Assembly: GCA_002633005.1 (NCBI GenBank) | Contig: NMRA01000416.1 | Coordinates: 206,759 to 270,758 of the forward strand | DNA length: 64,000 nucleotides | Reading direction: 5' to 3' | DNA from: Phoronis australis | Taxonomy: Eukaryota; Phoronida; Phoronidae | Notes under the pieces: generated by a model | What the model saw: only the letters and a program-made list of their open reading frames with translations | What the model was told of the DNA's origin: nothing | Database searches by the model: none | Translations under genes and position numbers: made by a program | In this document: positions 1-11,483 of the stretch, in pieces | How the letters are laid out: each line of letters begins with the position of its first letter | Position numbering within the stretch: position 1 is the first letter of the stretch

Positions 1-122
1 AACATCTGTTGTTTCTAGCGGTGCTAACTGGTTCTCGAATCATGTATCCACAAAACTGACTATTACCGCCACAATGCTATCGTGATAATCTCAAATTCAA
101 ACAAAGCAGTAGTAGTACTCAC

Positions 123-330
123 CAGATCCAACAGGAAAGAACACAAATGCATTGACATTGTTGAGTTCCTGTGAAAGTAAGTTGACTTTAGACATTTCAA
201 CCAGCATCCCCACTTCAGGCTTGGCACGCGAGCTACCACTAATGAAATGGGTGTTTGCAGAGTTTACATGGTTTCCACAGAATTCCAAGATGAGCCCGGT
301 GTCTTGCCCTTGCCTTGGACGCAGTGACAC
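123..330 (-). CDS. Possible partial exon, unrecognised
   Basis: On the minus strand an open frame runs to a strong splice-donor match (GGATCTG then GTGAGT) just below base 123. The translated stretch (about 65 residues, including FCGNHVNSANTHFISGSS and a VEMSKVNLLSQELNNVNAF segment) has ordinary protein-like composition, but I recognise no family. The upstream acceptor is unclear, so the 5' limit is approximate. The gene would continue below base 1, outside the window. It could be a chance open frame. Confidence 0.25.
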
Positions 331-428
331 AGGCGTGACACGGGTCCAGTGAACACGCATATGTAAATTGTCCGACTCTCGCCAAAATCAGTTGCCGCAG
401 TCTGTAGGTGCGGTGGTTTGCTACTCAC

Positions 429-508
429 TTTATGCCGCATCAAGATTTCACACATGTGCAGAGGACATTCTTTTGAGGTTCCATACACTTCATCACACTC
501 CATCATAC
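429..508 (-). CDS. Possible small exon, unrecognised
   Basis: A second minus-strand candidate lies just upstream of the 123-330 one. An acceptor-like TATCTGCTAG precedes a frame starting MMECDEVYGTSKECPLHMC, which ends at a GTGAGT donor (plus-strand ACTCAC at 423-428). The short stretch is cysteine-rich. Both candidates could belong to one minus-strand gene, but I could not make their phases agree convincingly. No family recognised. Confidence 0.2.
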
Positions 509-573
509 TAGCAGATAACACAGCAAGTCAGGATTCGCCAACCGGAACCATTTTGCCACCACTAAAGTGACAC

Positions 574-3500
574 CTGTTGTTGGACACTGGGTTCACGAAA
601 AACGCGGAATTTTAATTAAAAAGGAAAAATACCTTTAAAAAATGCGCCTGACTTAATGACACATAACTAAGTATTAATAAATCAACTTTTGAATCAAAAC
701 TATGCACTTTACTGGTGTTGTAATGTTCCAAACAGGTATCGGTATTGAAGGTAATTTCTACTCAGGTGGTTGTCGCAATCTTGCAATTTGTATAGAAAAA
801 TGTTCAGCGCCAGAAAATTTTATTGTACTAATGAACAGCAATAAGATAGAAACGTCTTGTGTAAAAGTCTGGTGTTAATCAGTGTTGCGCCAGCTGAGAT
901 ATACGGGCTCAAAGTGTGGCGAAATTGCAATGCCTTGTTAACCTCTGACCCCTCTATACTTTATGCCTGAAATTTTTAACTTAGCGGCAGAGTTAATGAG
1001 TATTGTTTAACATCTTTGTAAAGCCGAAGACTTGCTTTATTTAAAAATTACAAGCAAATAATGATCTCGGGCGACGATATCTTTTATTGTGCAGTGCAAA
1101 TAAGGCATTTTCGGCGAGTTCATTGCATAGCATACCCCTAAAATAGAGGCTACATGATTTCTCCCACTTAAACAAGGTAAAATGAGATTGGACTTTACTG
1201 TTTTGTTTATCATCCCAAAGGTAACTAAAATGCATAGTATGGTTCAAATCGGTGACATTGGGTTTATCACCCCTCTGGGCATTTTTGCCTGCTGTGAGCC
1301 GTACTTCACTCTTAAGAATTAGTCGACTAATTTTTATTCCGCTGAGCTTCGAGGAGATTAAACCGCATTTAGAAAGGATAGATGAAATTGTTAGAGACAA
1401 CGGGAAGAACAGACACAACCGGGAGAAGAATAAATATCTTCTAAATATTCTCTGAAACTCAAAAAATGCCTTCATGGATCAAGAAATTTAGAATTGTATT
1501 GCGCGTACTGTGATGTGCCATTATTTAAAGCCATGAGTTAAAGAGTTGGATGGAAACCCAATCATTTTAATCACAAAATAGAAACCAGCATCTGATGACT
1601 TAGCTCTGCATATTCCTAAATCATACTCCTAAATAAATTTAATTTAAAATGTCGTGGTTCCCACTGTAAGACAGCACGGGTAATTTGAATCAAATGAATG
1701 TCAAAAGTCCATGATGTCTACTGAACCATATGCTTCACACTTTGTTTTAAGAAGATACTGAAGTCCTGTTATTAACACTTTAAAAGCATCACATTTATTG
1801 CTTACATGGGCATGCATCAGAACCAGCGACAGCATGGACCAGAGAATAATTTTGTACAAGCCCTAAGGACAAGTTCTAATTTAAAAAAATTCATTGATAT
1901 GCATTTAATGACCGTGATTAGTAATATTTCAAACTTTATTTCATATTTTATATTTTCACTGTCATATTTACCTACTAGTTTTGAATTAATGTTCTATTTA
2001 ACACTTTAAAACAGATTTTCCTGATAACTTACAGCTGTCAAATACAAAATGATTATCACTCTCATTCCCATTGATAATGCTTACCCTCTTCAAAAGGAAG
2101 TGAAGATTTTAGGTGTTTTATATCATTAATCAAATGTAATGAAAAGTTAAAATCCTAGAGTATATTCCTAATATAGCGCTACCTGTGATGATTTTGTGCA
2201 AAAGGCTAATCGGTACATTTTAATTAAAATCATTGAATTAGTATCAAAAGACCAATATAGCGTAAATACTGCAAAAGTTTGAATCATTCTGAATTGATAT
2301 CTTAGTCACAACAAACAATTTATTACTAGAAATTCAGAGCATACGTCCGTCACGTACGTCCGTCACACTAACTCAACTTATATCGAGCTCTCTGACAAAA
2401 ATTTCGTAACAGATATCATCAAAAAATTAGTGTGTTCTACTTTGCAAACATTCCACTAAATCATCATGTAAATCATAAAATTGTAACTCAATGCAACTCA
2501 CAGAAAATTTACATTAATTTTTTTTTAATTCAAATTCTCTGCCTACGTCCATCACACCCCTTTAAAGACAATTTTCTCAGTCAGATTAAAAGATATGGGG
2601 AAAGTTGATACATGCTTTGAAAGCTATTAGTCAGACCTATCAATTGATGTATTAATTGTTTTCCTAGGGTCAACACTTGTTTCACAATTGATCAAAATGT
2701 TCAATGATTGTACTTCCGTCACAAATGGAATTGCCGCACTAGTAACCATTAATGTCATTTTAAACTTTTGGGAGTTTACCAAAGTTTAATTGAGCGGTCT
2801 TAACAGTCAAAAGTATGAAACCTTCGAAGTTACAACAGATTTTTTTAATAATACACTAATATGTAAAATGAAACTGATCCCCAAATGAAAAAGTGTACTG
2901 ACTTTCAGATGGGACATGAATTGAAACTCAATTGAGGTTCAGTTGAGATTCAATTGAAGTTTTTCCCATTTAAATGATTTGATTCAATTCATTTGCTCAT
3001 CCCTAACAGCGTTCTCCCCTTAATTGAGTACAACAAATTGTCGGATGACCCCTGTAGCCATTATCTTACACTACTGATTAAGTCTATGGTGGTGTTTATG
3101 GCTGCATGGAGGGTCAGTTCTCATCTAGGAAAAGATCCTATATATCAGGCCTGAAGGGCTGACTGTGCTGTTAAAAATAAAAGTCAAGCTATAAAATGTT
3201 TGAACATAAACCAATAACATTTCTGAATTCCTCGTCAAATGTTCATCATGTTTTAAAGTTTTACAATCACCAAAATGGCCAAACTACAACTGAAATTTAA
3301 AGGCAGCGTAAAATGAACCAGCTGCTCTTTAGAGGTGTTAAATACAATTTTGTGCAACATATCTTTCTTTCTCTTTATTCCACAAAACCACTTCTTAATT
3401 ACTACACATTTTATGCTCCCCCCATAGTATGCGCTCCCATAGGAAACCTCTCACATTTGTCTAGTGTATTGACATCATCGTTGTGACCAGCACATTACTG

Positions 3501-4453
3501 CACTAACCACAGCCTGAACACCTGATCACCTGCAGGGACAGTCAAAAAGATAAGTAGTTCGCTCAAGGAAGGTCACCAATTAGAAACATCACTGATGTCA
3601 GGAATCAATGTCGATTGATAACGCGGTTACTAACCAGAACAGTCGCGTCAAGTAATGCTGCCCTTCGAACCCAGCACACTGAACAGCGACATAGATCACT
3701 GATAGGACGCTATCCACTCACTCACGGCGAACTAAGTTCCAAAGTATTTGCACCCATGTAAAACGCTATACAAAACCTACGTTTCTTAAATCTGACAACG
3801 ACAAACTTGCCGAACTCTGTGGTGGAAAAACATATAAAAAATTATTTACTAACAATATCCCCACCAGTAAATCACTATGGTTTAGTGTGAATGCATGTCT
3901 GCTTTTTATTGCAAAAAAAAACAAACGTGAAGATGACAACCCTTGGCTATCGCCAAACGATGCTGAACAAACTTGTCTCGCACCAGAATAATCCTAAGTC
4001 AGCAAGAAATTCTCAAGCTCTCGTTTCCGGGACACTGCGTGCAATCATGAGAAATAAAAGTAAAGTCGTTCAAACAGCTCATGCCGAAGGCGTACACATG
4101 TTGGAAACGCAAGTTGTTATCTCACCAACAACCAATCGGCGCCGAATGTGAGCACCGCCACCGGGGAAAGTCAATTAATTAAAAGTTAAGTGACGATATG
4201 GAAAAACTAGCACCCCAGTACAATGTATATACACCTTGTGAAAACGTGGATGCTAAAATCATGATTCTAGGTGTAAAATTAAAGAAGTTATGGTGATTTT
4301 AAAGTGGGACTGCTAACTCCGACTAGTCAGTGCCCAGTAATCTCTAAGGAGTTTCTTGGAAAAACTTCTTGTTTCGGTTACAGGTGCAAGGGTCTACAAT
4401 ACGCGCAAATAGTACATTAAAGTAAATTCATAACAAAAATGAAAAGAAAGAAC
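574..4453. other. Mostly featureless AT-rich DNA
   Basis: No convincing gene, RNA or complete mobile element is visible. The motif ACGTCCGTCAC or a near variant recurs near 2341, 2354, 2541 and 2710, which suggests a decayed repeat. The open frames at 1041-1475 (minus) and 3891-4151 (plus) have no family resemblance that I can see and no splice support. Confidence 0.5.
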
Positions 4454-4459
4454 ACTTAC

Positions 4460-4650
4460 CCCGGCGTGTAACGATGATTTGGTTTTCGTTTTGGCTGGCA
4501 ATCACAGACGAGCGTTCTCTGCTTGCACCATAGACTATAATCTATGCTTGTTCCTATCTTGGCGTCTTGTGTGAACTTGCGCAGCGCTTACTTCCGGGTT
4601 ATGATAAGGAGTACTTGAGTCAACTAACCGACCCCCCTGCTATCACTACT
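4460..4650 (-). other. Possible first exon and promoter, minus strand
   Basis: A GTAAGT donor (plus-strand ACTTAC at 4454-4459) follows a GC-richer stretch of about 190 bases on the minus strand. This is the pattern of a non-coding or short first exon. It could head the weak minus-strand exon candidates near the left edge, but no connecting exon was found. Low confidence. Confidence 0.2.
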
Positions 4651-4751
4651 CACGTGGTAATATTAATCATTGACACCCGGCCACAAGTCTTTAACTGCCA
4701 GGCCTATTACTCTGTACAGTCCGTAAGTTGATTTTATGAAAAATCGCCCAC

Positions 4752-4773
4752 GCTCAATAAAACGGTGCAAATG
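4752..4773 (+). repeat. Left terminal inverted repeat
   Basis: This 22-base sequence is the exact reverse complement of 8975-8996. Weaker pairing extends outward (AAATCGCCCA on the left against TGGCGATAT on the right). Confidence 0.8.
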
Positions 4774-5468
4774 ATGTCGCCGAGACATTTTTAAAAAACA
4801 AACCATGGGATACCGGACTTAGACATCAAGTATTTGTAAAGGGAGCATTTACAAGACTGCACAAGCAAAATTTAATCATATAAGGCAATTGGATATTTTT
4901 CACAAGTCTTTTAAGTGACAAATTGTAACATTCGTTACTGTCGCCGGTTTACTCTTTTGGTTTGGGAAACTATAATAATTTCTCATTTTAGATACTTATT
5001 TCATTTGTTTGATATACATGCTGCTCTTTTCAATCAACTGGAGTACGTACATCTGTGCAACTAGTGAATTTCTAGAAACGTGAATATACCTGTCGCCATC
5101 TTATTGTCGGTATTGACCGACAACAGGTTTGTGCAAATAATTGTATGAACTGATGCTATAAGTTAAAACTCTACAATTGTACACTGGGAGGTAGAGGGTG
5201 GGAAATTTGAATAAGTTTTTGAACGTACGACAATGTGGCCAGATGAACTGAAAGCGAGGTTACCATAACAAAGAAAACACCCCTAAGGACACGTGACAAT
5301 CATCAGCCTATAAGAGCCAAGAGCTGACCAAACTCGAGGCACGTGATAACAACAGACCAATACGAAGGCTGGGAAACGACGTGTAGTCCTACACAAAGTA
5401 ATAATGGAATAGACCGAAATGAGAGGGGAAAGGAGTTAGACGGGTCCATATGCTCATATGAATATATT

Positions 5469-5865
5469 TAACGAGCGAAATACCATTTATGATCGACATA
5501 TGTCCCGAATAATAGATAAATGATACGTGCGTCGCAAGCTCGTTACCAGAGATGAAAATGAGACGGAGGTAGAAGATATAAGGTCATTTATTATGACTAG
5601 TACAATTACAATATAATGAATACAGGTACATAACGTATAATTGGTAATCTCTGGTAAGATGGGCAATAAAAAGCGCCACTAGAGATGTTGTAAGACAGCT
5701 CATGCCCGTCCGCAGGGACGCTCGAAGGGAGAGAAATGGAAGGAATAGTGTGAAGGACTACTTACAAACTCTGTCAGCCGGATACCCAACCTTAACTCCG
5801 GGTGCCAAACCGGAGGGGGAGGTACGATTGCCCAGGACTGGAACAGGTGCCGGTGTTGTCTCAAT
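5469..5865 (+). repeat. Dispersed repeat, copy 1 (second copy at 14288-14631)
   Basis: From TAACGAGCGAAATACCATTT onward this segment aligns with 14288-14631 through shared blocks such as CATATGTCC, TTACCAGAGATGAAAA, GGTAAGATGGGCAAT, AACTCCG.GTGCCAAAC and a shared end near GGTGCCGGTGTTGTCTC. Here it is inside the transposon, directly upstream of its gene; the other copy has no transposase beside it. It is either a 5' part of the transposon whose other copy is an internally deleted relative, or an older repeat carried along. Confidence 0.7.
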
Positions 5866-5960
5866 CCGTGTCGTGGCGGGAATAGCCTGGACGAAACGAA
5901 CTCGAGTGGCTACGACAGTACCTCGGCTACACCTGGGGATCTGGACAAGCTGGTGGTGAA

Positions 5961-8059
5961 ATGGCCGTCTTCAAGAAGAAACAGACCGCGCAAAAGAATA
6001 AAGCACTATCAAAAGCACATAGAAATGTGAAAAAATTAAAGAACGAGAATGAAATACTGAGAAAAAAGATAGAAACAATTCAACGAAAAGTGCAGCGTAT
6101 GACAGCGAATAAGATTTGTTCGACACCCAAAAGTGAAACCAATGAAATGATGAAACATTTGCGGCTTACCGGCTCCAACAAGCACCAGGTTGAAACTCGT
6201 AGAAAGCTTTTGATGTCTAACGTGATCACTGATGAGATTAAGCGAAAAGTTTCACCACAGATCAGAACAGGAAGAAAAGTATTTATGGCTTACTCGCTGG
6301 AAAGCTTGAGGCTAAGTACAGATGTATGTCAAGCATAAGCAAGTGTGCAAGCCTCAACCGCAACATGGTTGCATGGGTGATCAAAGAAGGAGTAAACAAA
6401 GTAAAAAAAGAAACAGGGCCCTAATGAAATACAGACATAGTGTTTTATCCTTTCTCGAAAGAGAAGACAATTGTCGGGTTAATCCTGGAAAGAAAGACGC
6501 CGTGACTTGCGAATAAGGGAAAGTTCAAACCAAGGTATTGACCGACTACTTAGATAATTTACACCAGAAGTACCTCTCAGAGAACCCACACGCCTCGTTG
6601 TCACTCTCCACGTTCAGGAGGATCAGATCAAAGTATCTACTCCCGACTAACTTCATGAGCAGGAGCACCTTTTTGTATGCACTAAACACCATTCAAGCTC
6701 AAAATGCTGAAATCTGCTGGTGTTTCAACAACTTCCAACTCTGAAAATTTCATACGTCAAGGCGCGGTAGCTGACTGTTGTAGATTACCAGCGAAGGTAT
6801 CTTATTGTACATGGAAGCGCGTCAAAGATGCAGACGGAAAACAGAAGATGAAAATCATTCAAGAGGAAAAGCAGAGGGACAACTTCATACAACATTGGGA
6901 AAAAGAATTGGCCAACTTCAAACATCACGTCGGAAGAATGCAAAAGCAATACTCAGAGATTAGAAACATAAAGCAAAACCTTCCTGAGAACGAAGTTATT
7001 CTTCATATGGACTTTGCTGAAAACTACAGCTTCAGAACCGCAAATGAAGTCCAGAGTGCAAACTGGAGTCAGTCGCAAGTTACACTACATCCCATGGTGT
7101 TATATTACATAGATAAAGAGACTCATTCCTTAAAACACAAGAGCTTTGTGGATGTGTCGGATTGTCTTACATATGCTTCTTCAACTGTTCTTGCAATCCT
7201 GGAAGAGTTCGTTAAAACCGTTGTGCCAGAGCTTCAAATTGTTCAACACGTCCACTACTGGACTGACAGTCCAACAAGTCAATACCGGAATAGATACATT
7301 TTTAAAATGATAATTAACCACAAGTCTACGTTTGGCTGCCACGCGACGTGGAACTATTTTGAAGCCGGCCATGGCAAAGGTGCTTGTGATGGGATTGGTG
7401 GCACAGCGAAACGAATGGCCGATGGGGCAGTGAATGCACAACGAGCAACAATTCAAAATGCACAAGATTTCTTCAAGTGGGCAATCCATTCAGGCATCAA
7501 AGGTATTCGCTTCTTCTTTGTAGACAATGAAAAGTGTGAAAAGAAGGCTGAAGAAATTAAGTCGTGTAAACTTCCGCCTGTCAAAAGTACAATATTATTT
7601 CATGCGTGCAGAAGTGATGGGAAAGACCTCATGTCAGCAAGCACATAGTGTCATTGCGCTGACTGTCAATTGGGAAAGCTGTGCGATAACTGGAGCTTAG
7701 CGGCAAGCGTTCCTGATCCCAGCCCTGAAGAAGATTCTGTCACCAAGACAGTCTCTACAATTTGTGAAGAAACGTCGTATCATGTTGGCGACTTTGTAGC
7801 TGCTATCTACTTGGACCAGTGGTACGTGGGGAAAATAATTGCGGTCGACAGTGAAGACGGCGAGGTTGAAATTTCATTCATGCAACACAGGGGGAGACTT
7901 TTCCAGTGGCCTTCAACAGAGGACACCTTGTGGTCACCTGTTAGGAATATTCTGTGCAAGTTACAAGCGCCTACTCGAACGGGAAAATCGGCCAGAATGT
8001 TTCGCCTTGCTTGCCAAGACAGGGATCAAGTCGAGTTGTTGTTTTCGGGAATACAGTGA
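5961..8059 (+). pseudogene. Transposase-like protein, broken, with C-terminal tudor/SH3-like domain
   Basis: Four in-order pieces add up to one protein family common in cnidarian and mollusc genomes: 5961-6338 (basic coiled coil), 6322-6516, 6538-6744 (TDYLDNLHQKYLSENP) and 6704-8059. The core has HMDFAENYSF, then YWTDSPTSQYRN, then FEAGHGKGACDGIGG; the ordered acidic residues suggest an RNase H-like DDE/D fold (inference). After 7670 comes a cysteine-containing CHCADCQLGKLC stretch and a domain with VGDFVAAIYLDQWYVGKI, which reads as tudor/SH3-like. Breaks seen: frame changes near 6322-6338 and near 6704-6744, a stop between 6516 and 6538, and a TAG near 7646. It sits inside matching inverted repeats at 4752 and 8975, so it was probably the element's own transposase. 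I cannot assign a named superfamily. Confidence 0.75.
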
Positions 8060-8974
8060 TTCCCCTCTTGAAATCGTTGATCACGTTCATGGATACTCTA
8101 GTGCTCGTAGCTAGCTAGTGATACTGACATCTATTTGATCACTATGATTTAAGCAACTATTGATTAAGCGGCTACACGTGCTCTCCTGAATATTTTCGGA
8201 AGCACAAATTCTGATTCATGGTTCGTTTTGAGTGAGATTTCGAATTTAATATCTTTAGAGGTATCGGCTACTTTATATGAAACATTCGTTACCGTTGTCA
8301 CATGGGGTTAGTTTGTTGTTTAGAGTAAATCAAGTTATTTGTTGGTATGTATTTTGAGTGCATTTCAAGGGTTTTTCGTAAAGAACGCCCCAAATAATTT
8401 ATAATTTAATGTTTTCGTTTCACCGAATTTGCTGTAACATTCGTTACCTTTAAGCTTCAAGTTTGAATAATTTACGAAATTCTGAAAATATTGTCAGATC
8501 AGCGAACAAATGATTTAATATGTGAGACATAAATTGTCGACTGGGTTTAAGTCAAAAGTTTTGCGTTTGCCTGACTCTGCTTGATACAGCAAGTGCTGTA
8601 CTCTAGTCAAAGATTCCCTATCCTTTTCACTTGTTGTTTGTTGCAAATGTTGGTCATATTAGATTAAAGTTTACTACTGTTCCGATACTAGGTTCTCACC
8701 TATTTTTCTCAACACTATATTCTTCCCACCCCTATATGAATGAAACTTGTCGTTGATAAACCTTTACAAAAAAGTCTTGTACACTTGTTACTAATGTTTA
8801 CTGCACTTGCACATATGTTACAAGGACACATTTAAGAACAAAGTAATGTGTGATCTTTTTTTTTGGAAAAGTTAACTTGAAAAAAATATTCCTGAAATTT
8901 ATAGGCACTGTTTGTTGAAACAAAGCACTTTTCTTCAAAAATTATTAATATTTTTTTGTCAAGTAGTGTATGCC

Positions 8975-8996
8975 CATTTGCACCGTTTTATTGAGC
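8975..8996 (-). repeat. Right terminal inverted repeat
   Basis: This is the exact reverse complement of 4752-4773. It lies about 920 bases downstream of the transposase-like frame, with only AT-rich non-coding sequence between. Confidence 0.8.
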
Positions 8997-9008
8997 CCTG
9001 GCGATATA

Positions 9009-10834
9009 TGGAAACTTTTCGTAGAAAATACAAAAACAGCACAAAAACAGGGTATCATTAGTGACAGGATATCGAATTTTGTTCTACACCCAATAGTCAT
9101 GATTTTACAAAAAAGTTGACATGGTGGTGTATAAATACAGAAGTTGCAGTAATTGTCAATAAAAATTTTTGCGTTTTTATTTCCAGCTTTTTAAAATTAG
9201 TTTCATTCACACTGGTTACAACCTGATGTTAGTTTCGCAACAGTGTATATAATATTTTGACAGCTATATGGTATAGGTTTACTACGAACAATTTTACGTC
9301 TGCAATGATAGTTGCCTGGGTAAATTTGCCTAGGTGAGTTGGTTTAGCAGACGTCACTAGTGTCATTCATGTACACTAAATGAATCGAGTAGGACAAGAA
9401 ACAAAATAATGACAGAATTTTCTAAAGTTGGTGAAAGTTGCCAAGCTGTCGACGAATATGGGCATTGAACCAACGGAACTTAATTGTATCAATTCCAAAT
9501 AGTGACCAAAATTGTCGTAAAATTCCCGCTTGGCGCGGTCACAACACCAAAGTTGAAGGAGGCCGAACCAGGATAAGATTACTATCAAAACAACAATATG
9601 GGCGAGGTAAGATAATCAACTTTCATCTCATGCTATTTTCAAATACATGGATTATGCATGAAAATTTTGTAGATAAAAATCTAGTTCTCAAAAACGTGCT
9701 TTGTGGTGAAACATCAGGATTTAGAGTTAGAGGGCCATAATGATCCAGAACGCTAATAATTTTTTCCACGAAGTAGCACCCTTTTAATTTACTTTTCATT
9801 AACTGAGATACTTTTTTGATTGTTAGTGGTCTCTAGGACATTATTGATAACATATATACATACATATATATAGAATGCGTGAGACGTCATTAACCCAAGT
9901 AAGCCTATCCGATTTTTGTTTAATATTCATTATTCATAATTTTTCATTTGAAAATGTAAGTAAATACTAGTTCATTCAATTTAATCAAAGTAAAATAATT
10001 ATTGTTTCGAGCAAGTATAAAAAACACCCTCAACATACTTGTTGTACAATTCGGGTAATTCAAGTTGAGGAAAACACTATATGCATCCCAAAATGTGACT
10101 GAAGCTAAGAAAGGTGAACCGATAGCTTAGAAATACGCTGATGTCATAATTTTATGAAGTGCTCTTTTTCATGGAAGAATGTAACGTCTTTCATTAGGTT
10201 GTTATTATCATTAGGTTATTATTTGAGGACCCTCTTGGAAAGCAGTGCTATCACTGAAGAGGCCACCCTCATTTTAAATATCACAATAAATAAATAAAAT
10301 AAAAAAATTCAAAGACCGATCTAAAAATGATAGCAGAAATACATTTGCAACTTTTGGGCGTTTTCTTGCTTCCAGACTATTTTGGCTACTATATGTTTAA
10401 TCAAACTCCCCCCCATATACTTGTTTAACAATATTGAAGTAAACAAGTCAATTACACAGTGGTCACTAAAACGGGTCATGGGCCACATGGACGTGACTGT
10501 ATTGCTTCAACATCCACCGTAGTTCCTGGAATTCCATGTTCAGTAGTCTGTGCCCTATATGTCTATGTTTATTCTATTTGACCTGCAACACACTTCAGGT
10601 AGGCACTGAGACTGATTCATATGTGACAGTGGAGATATGACCAGAACGGGAGATATAGATCGGAGACTTCAATCACAAGACAGCACCAAAATACCCCTAA
10701 AAGATTGAAAATAACAATGCATGTACTCACAGTACCTATAAACAAATGCTCTTGAATTTTATATTATTAGTATCATTTACACACCCAATCGTTAATTGAT
10801 AAATAATTTTATTTTATGTAGCGTGGGGGCAACC
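9009..10834. other. No gene recognised
   Basis: AT-rich sequence with a short (TA/CATA) simple repeat near 9849-9871. The open frames at 9376-9588 and 9438-9740 overlap on opposite strands and show no family features. Confidence 0.5.
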
Positions 10835-11025
10835 GGAGGGGAGGGGGTTGGGGACTCCAACGAACTCCCAATTTGGCGAATCAGGTCATTCTCAATAAAA
10901 CAAAAAGTCCGAGCAAACGAGAAACAAAAGTCCAAAAAGCCCTCGTTGATTTGTTTTTAGTAAAAGGTCCGCAAACCAAAAAATTCGAGCCCCCCATAAT
11001 TTTAGTCTGGATGCACGCACGTGTA
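10835..11025 (-). repeat. Family R1 fragment, inverted
   Basis: Blocks such as AAAAAGTCCGAGCAAACGAG, AACAAAAGTCC, TTTTTAGTAAAAGGTCC and ATTCGAGCCCCCCATA match, in reverse, the left part of the R1 repeats at 11880-12020 and 38040-38190. The same arrangement is seen at 15437-15690. Confidence 0.6.
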
Positions 11026-11165
11026 AGTGTGTGTTTCATTAGGTTTTGAAACCTAGGGTACTTGATATGTTTTTGTAATGGATTGATGACAACAAAAAGC
11101 GTTTCATATATGTTAAGCTGTAAACAATAGTTTGCTTACATCAGTGCTAAAACTTCTTTCTAAGG

Positions 11166-11250
11166 GAGAATGCTTAATTGTCACTCACAGAAGAGGATCA
11201 GACGTACTCGTTTGAGTTGTGGTACCGTTCTATCGCAACTGAGGTAACCC
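11166..11250 (+). other. Exon-like stretch, not supported further
   Basis: TGTCACTCACAG followed by an open frame EEDQTYSFELWYRSIATE and a GTAACC donor-like end resembles a small exon. No partner exon was found on either side, so I do not call a gene. Confidence 0.12.
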
Positions 11251-11483
11251 AAAATGATTTCCATGCAATGACAACAGGAAATGGTGGCAAAGTCCAAAAG
11301 AATTTACCATCCCTTACAAAGTCTAGATCAACTATAAAATCGTACTTGTGTTTGATTCTCATAACAGCAAGTTAAAGTAAGCCTTAGACTTAAAAGTGGC
11401 AATCCCAGGTGGTCATCCAGTTGTTTCCTACTCTTTTATTTTAGATTCTGTTGCAATGAACACGCCTAAAACCTGAAAGGTAG

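Larger units (their letters stand above)
4741..9008 (+). mobile_element. DNA transposon with terminal inverted repeats
   Basis: A 22-bp perfect inverted repeat (GCTCAATAAAACGGTGCAAA plus TG at 4752-4773; its reverse complement at 8975-8996) brackets the degenerate transposase-like gene at 5961-8059. Similarity continues outward for about 10 more bases with mismatches. Inside both ends sits the near-palindrome GTAACATTCGTTAC: 4925-4938 on the left, 8434-8447 on the right, and a one-mismatch copy at 8279-8292. This may be a subterminal transposase-binding site. No clear target-site duplication was found, so the exact ends are uncertain. Total length is about 4.27 kb. Confidence 0.72.

Noticed and set aside
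5702-5959. Open frame of 85 codons upstream of the transposase-like gene
   Set aside because: It lies in a dispersed repeat whose second copy (14.3-14.6 kb) does not keep the frame.
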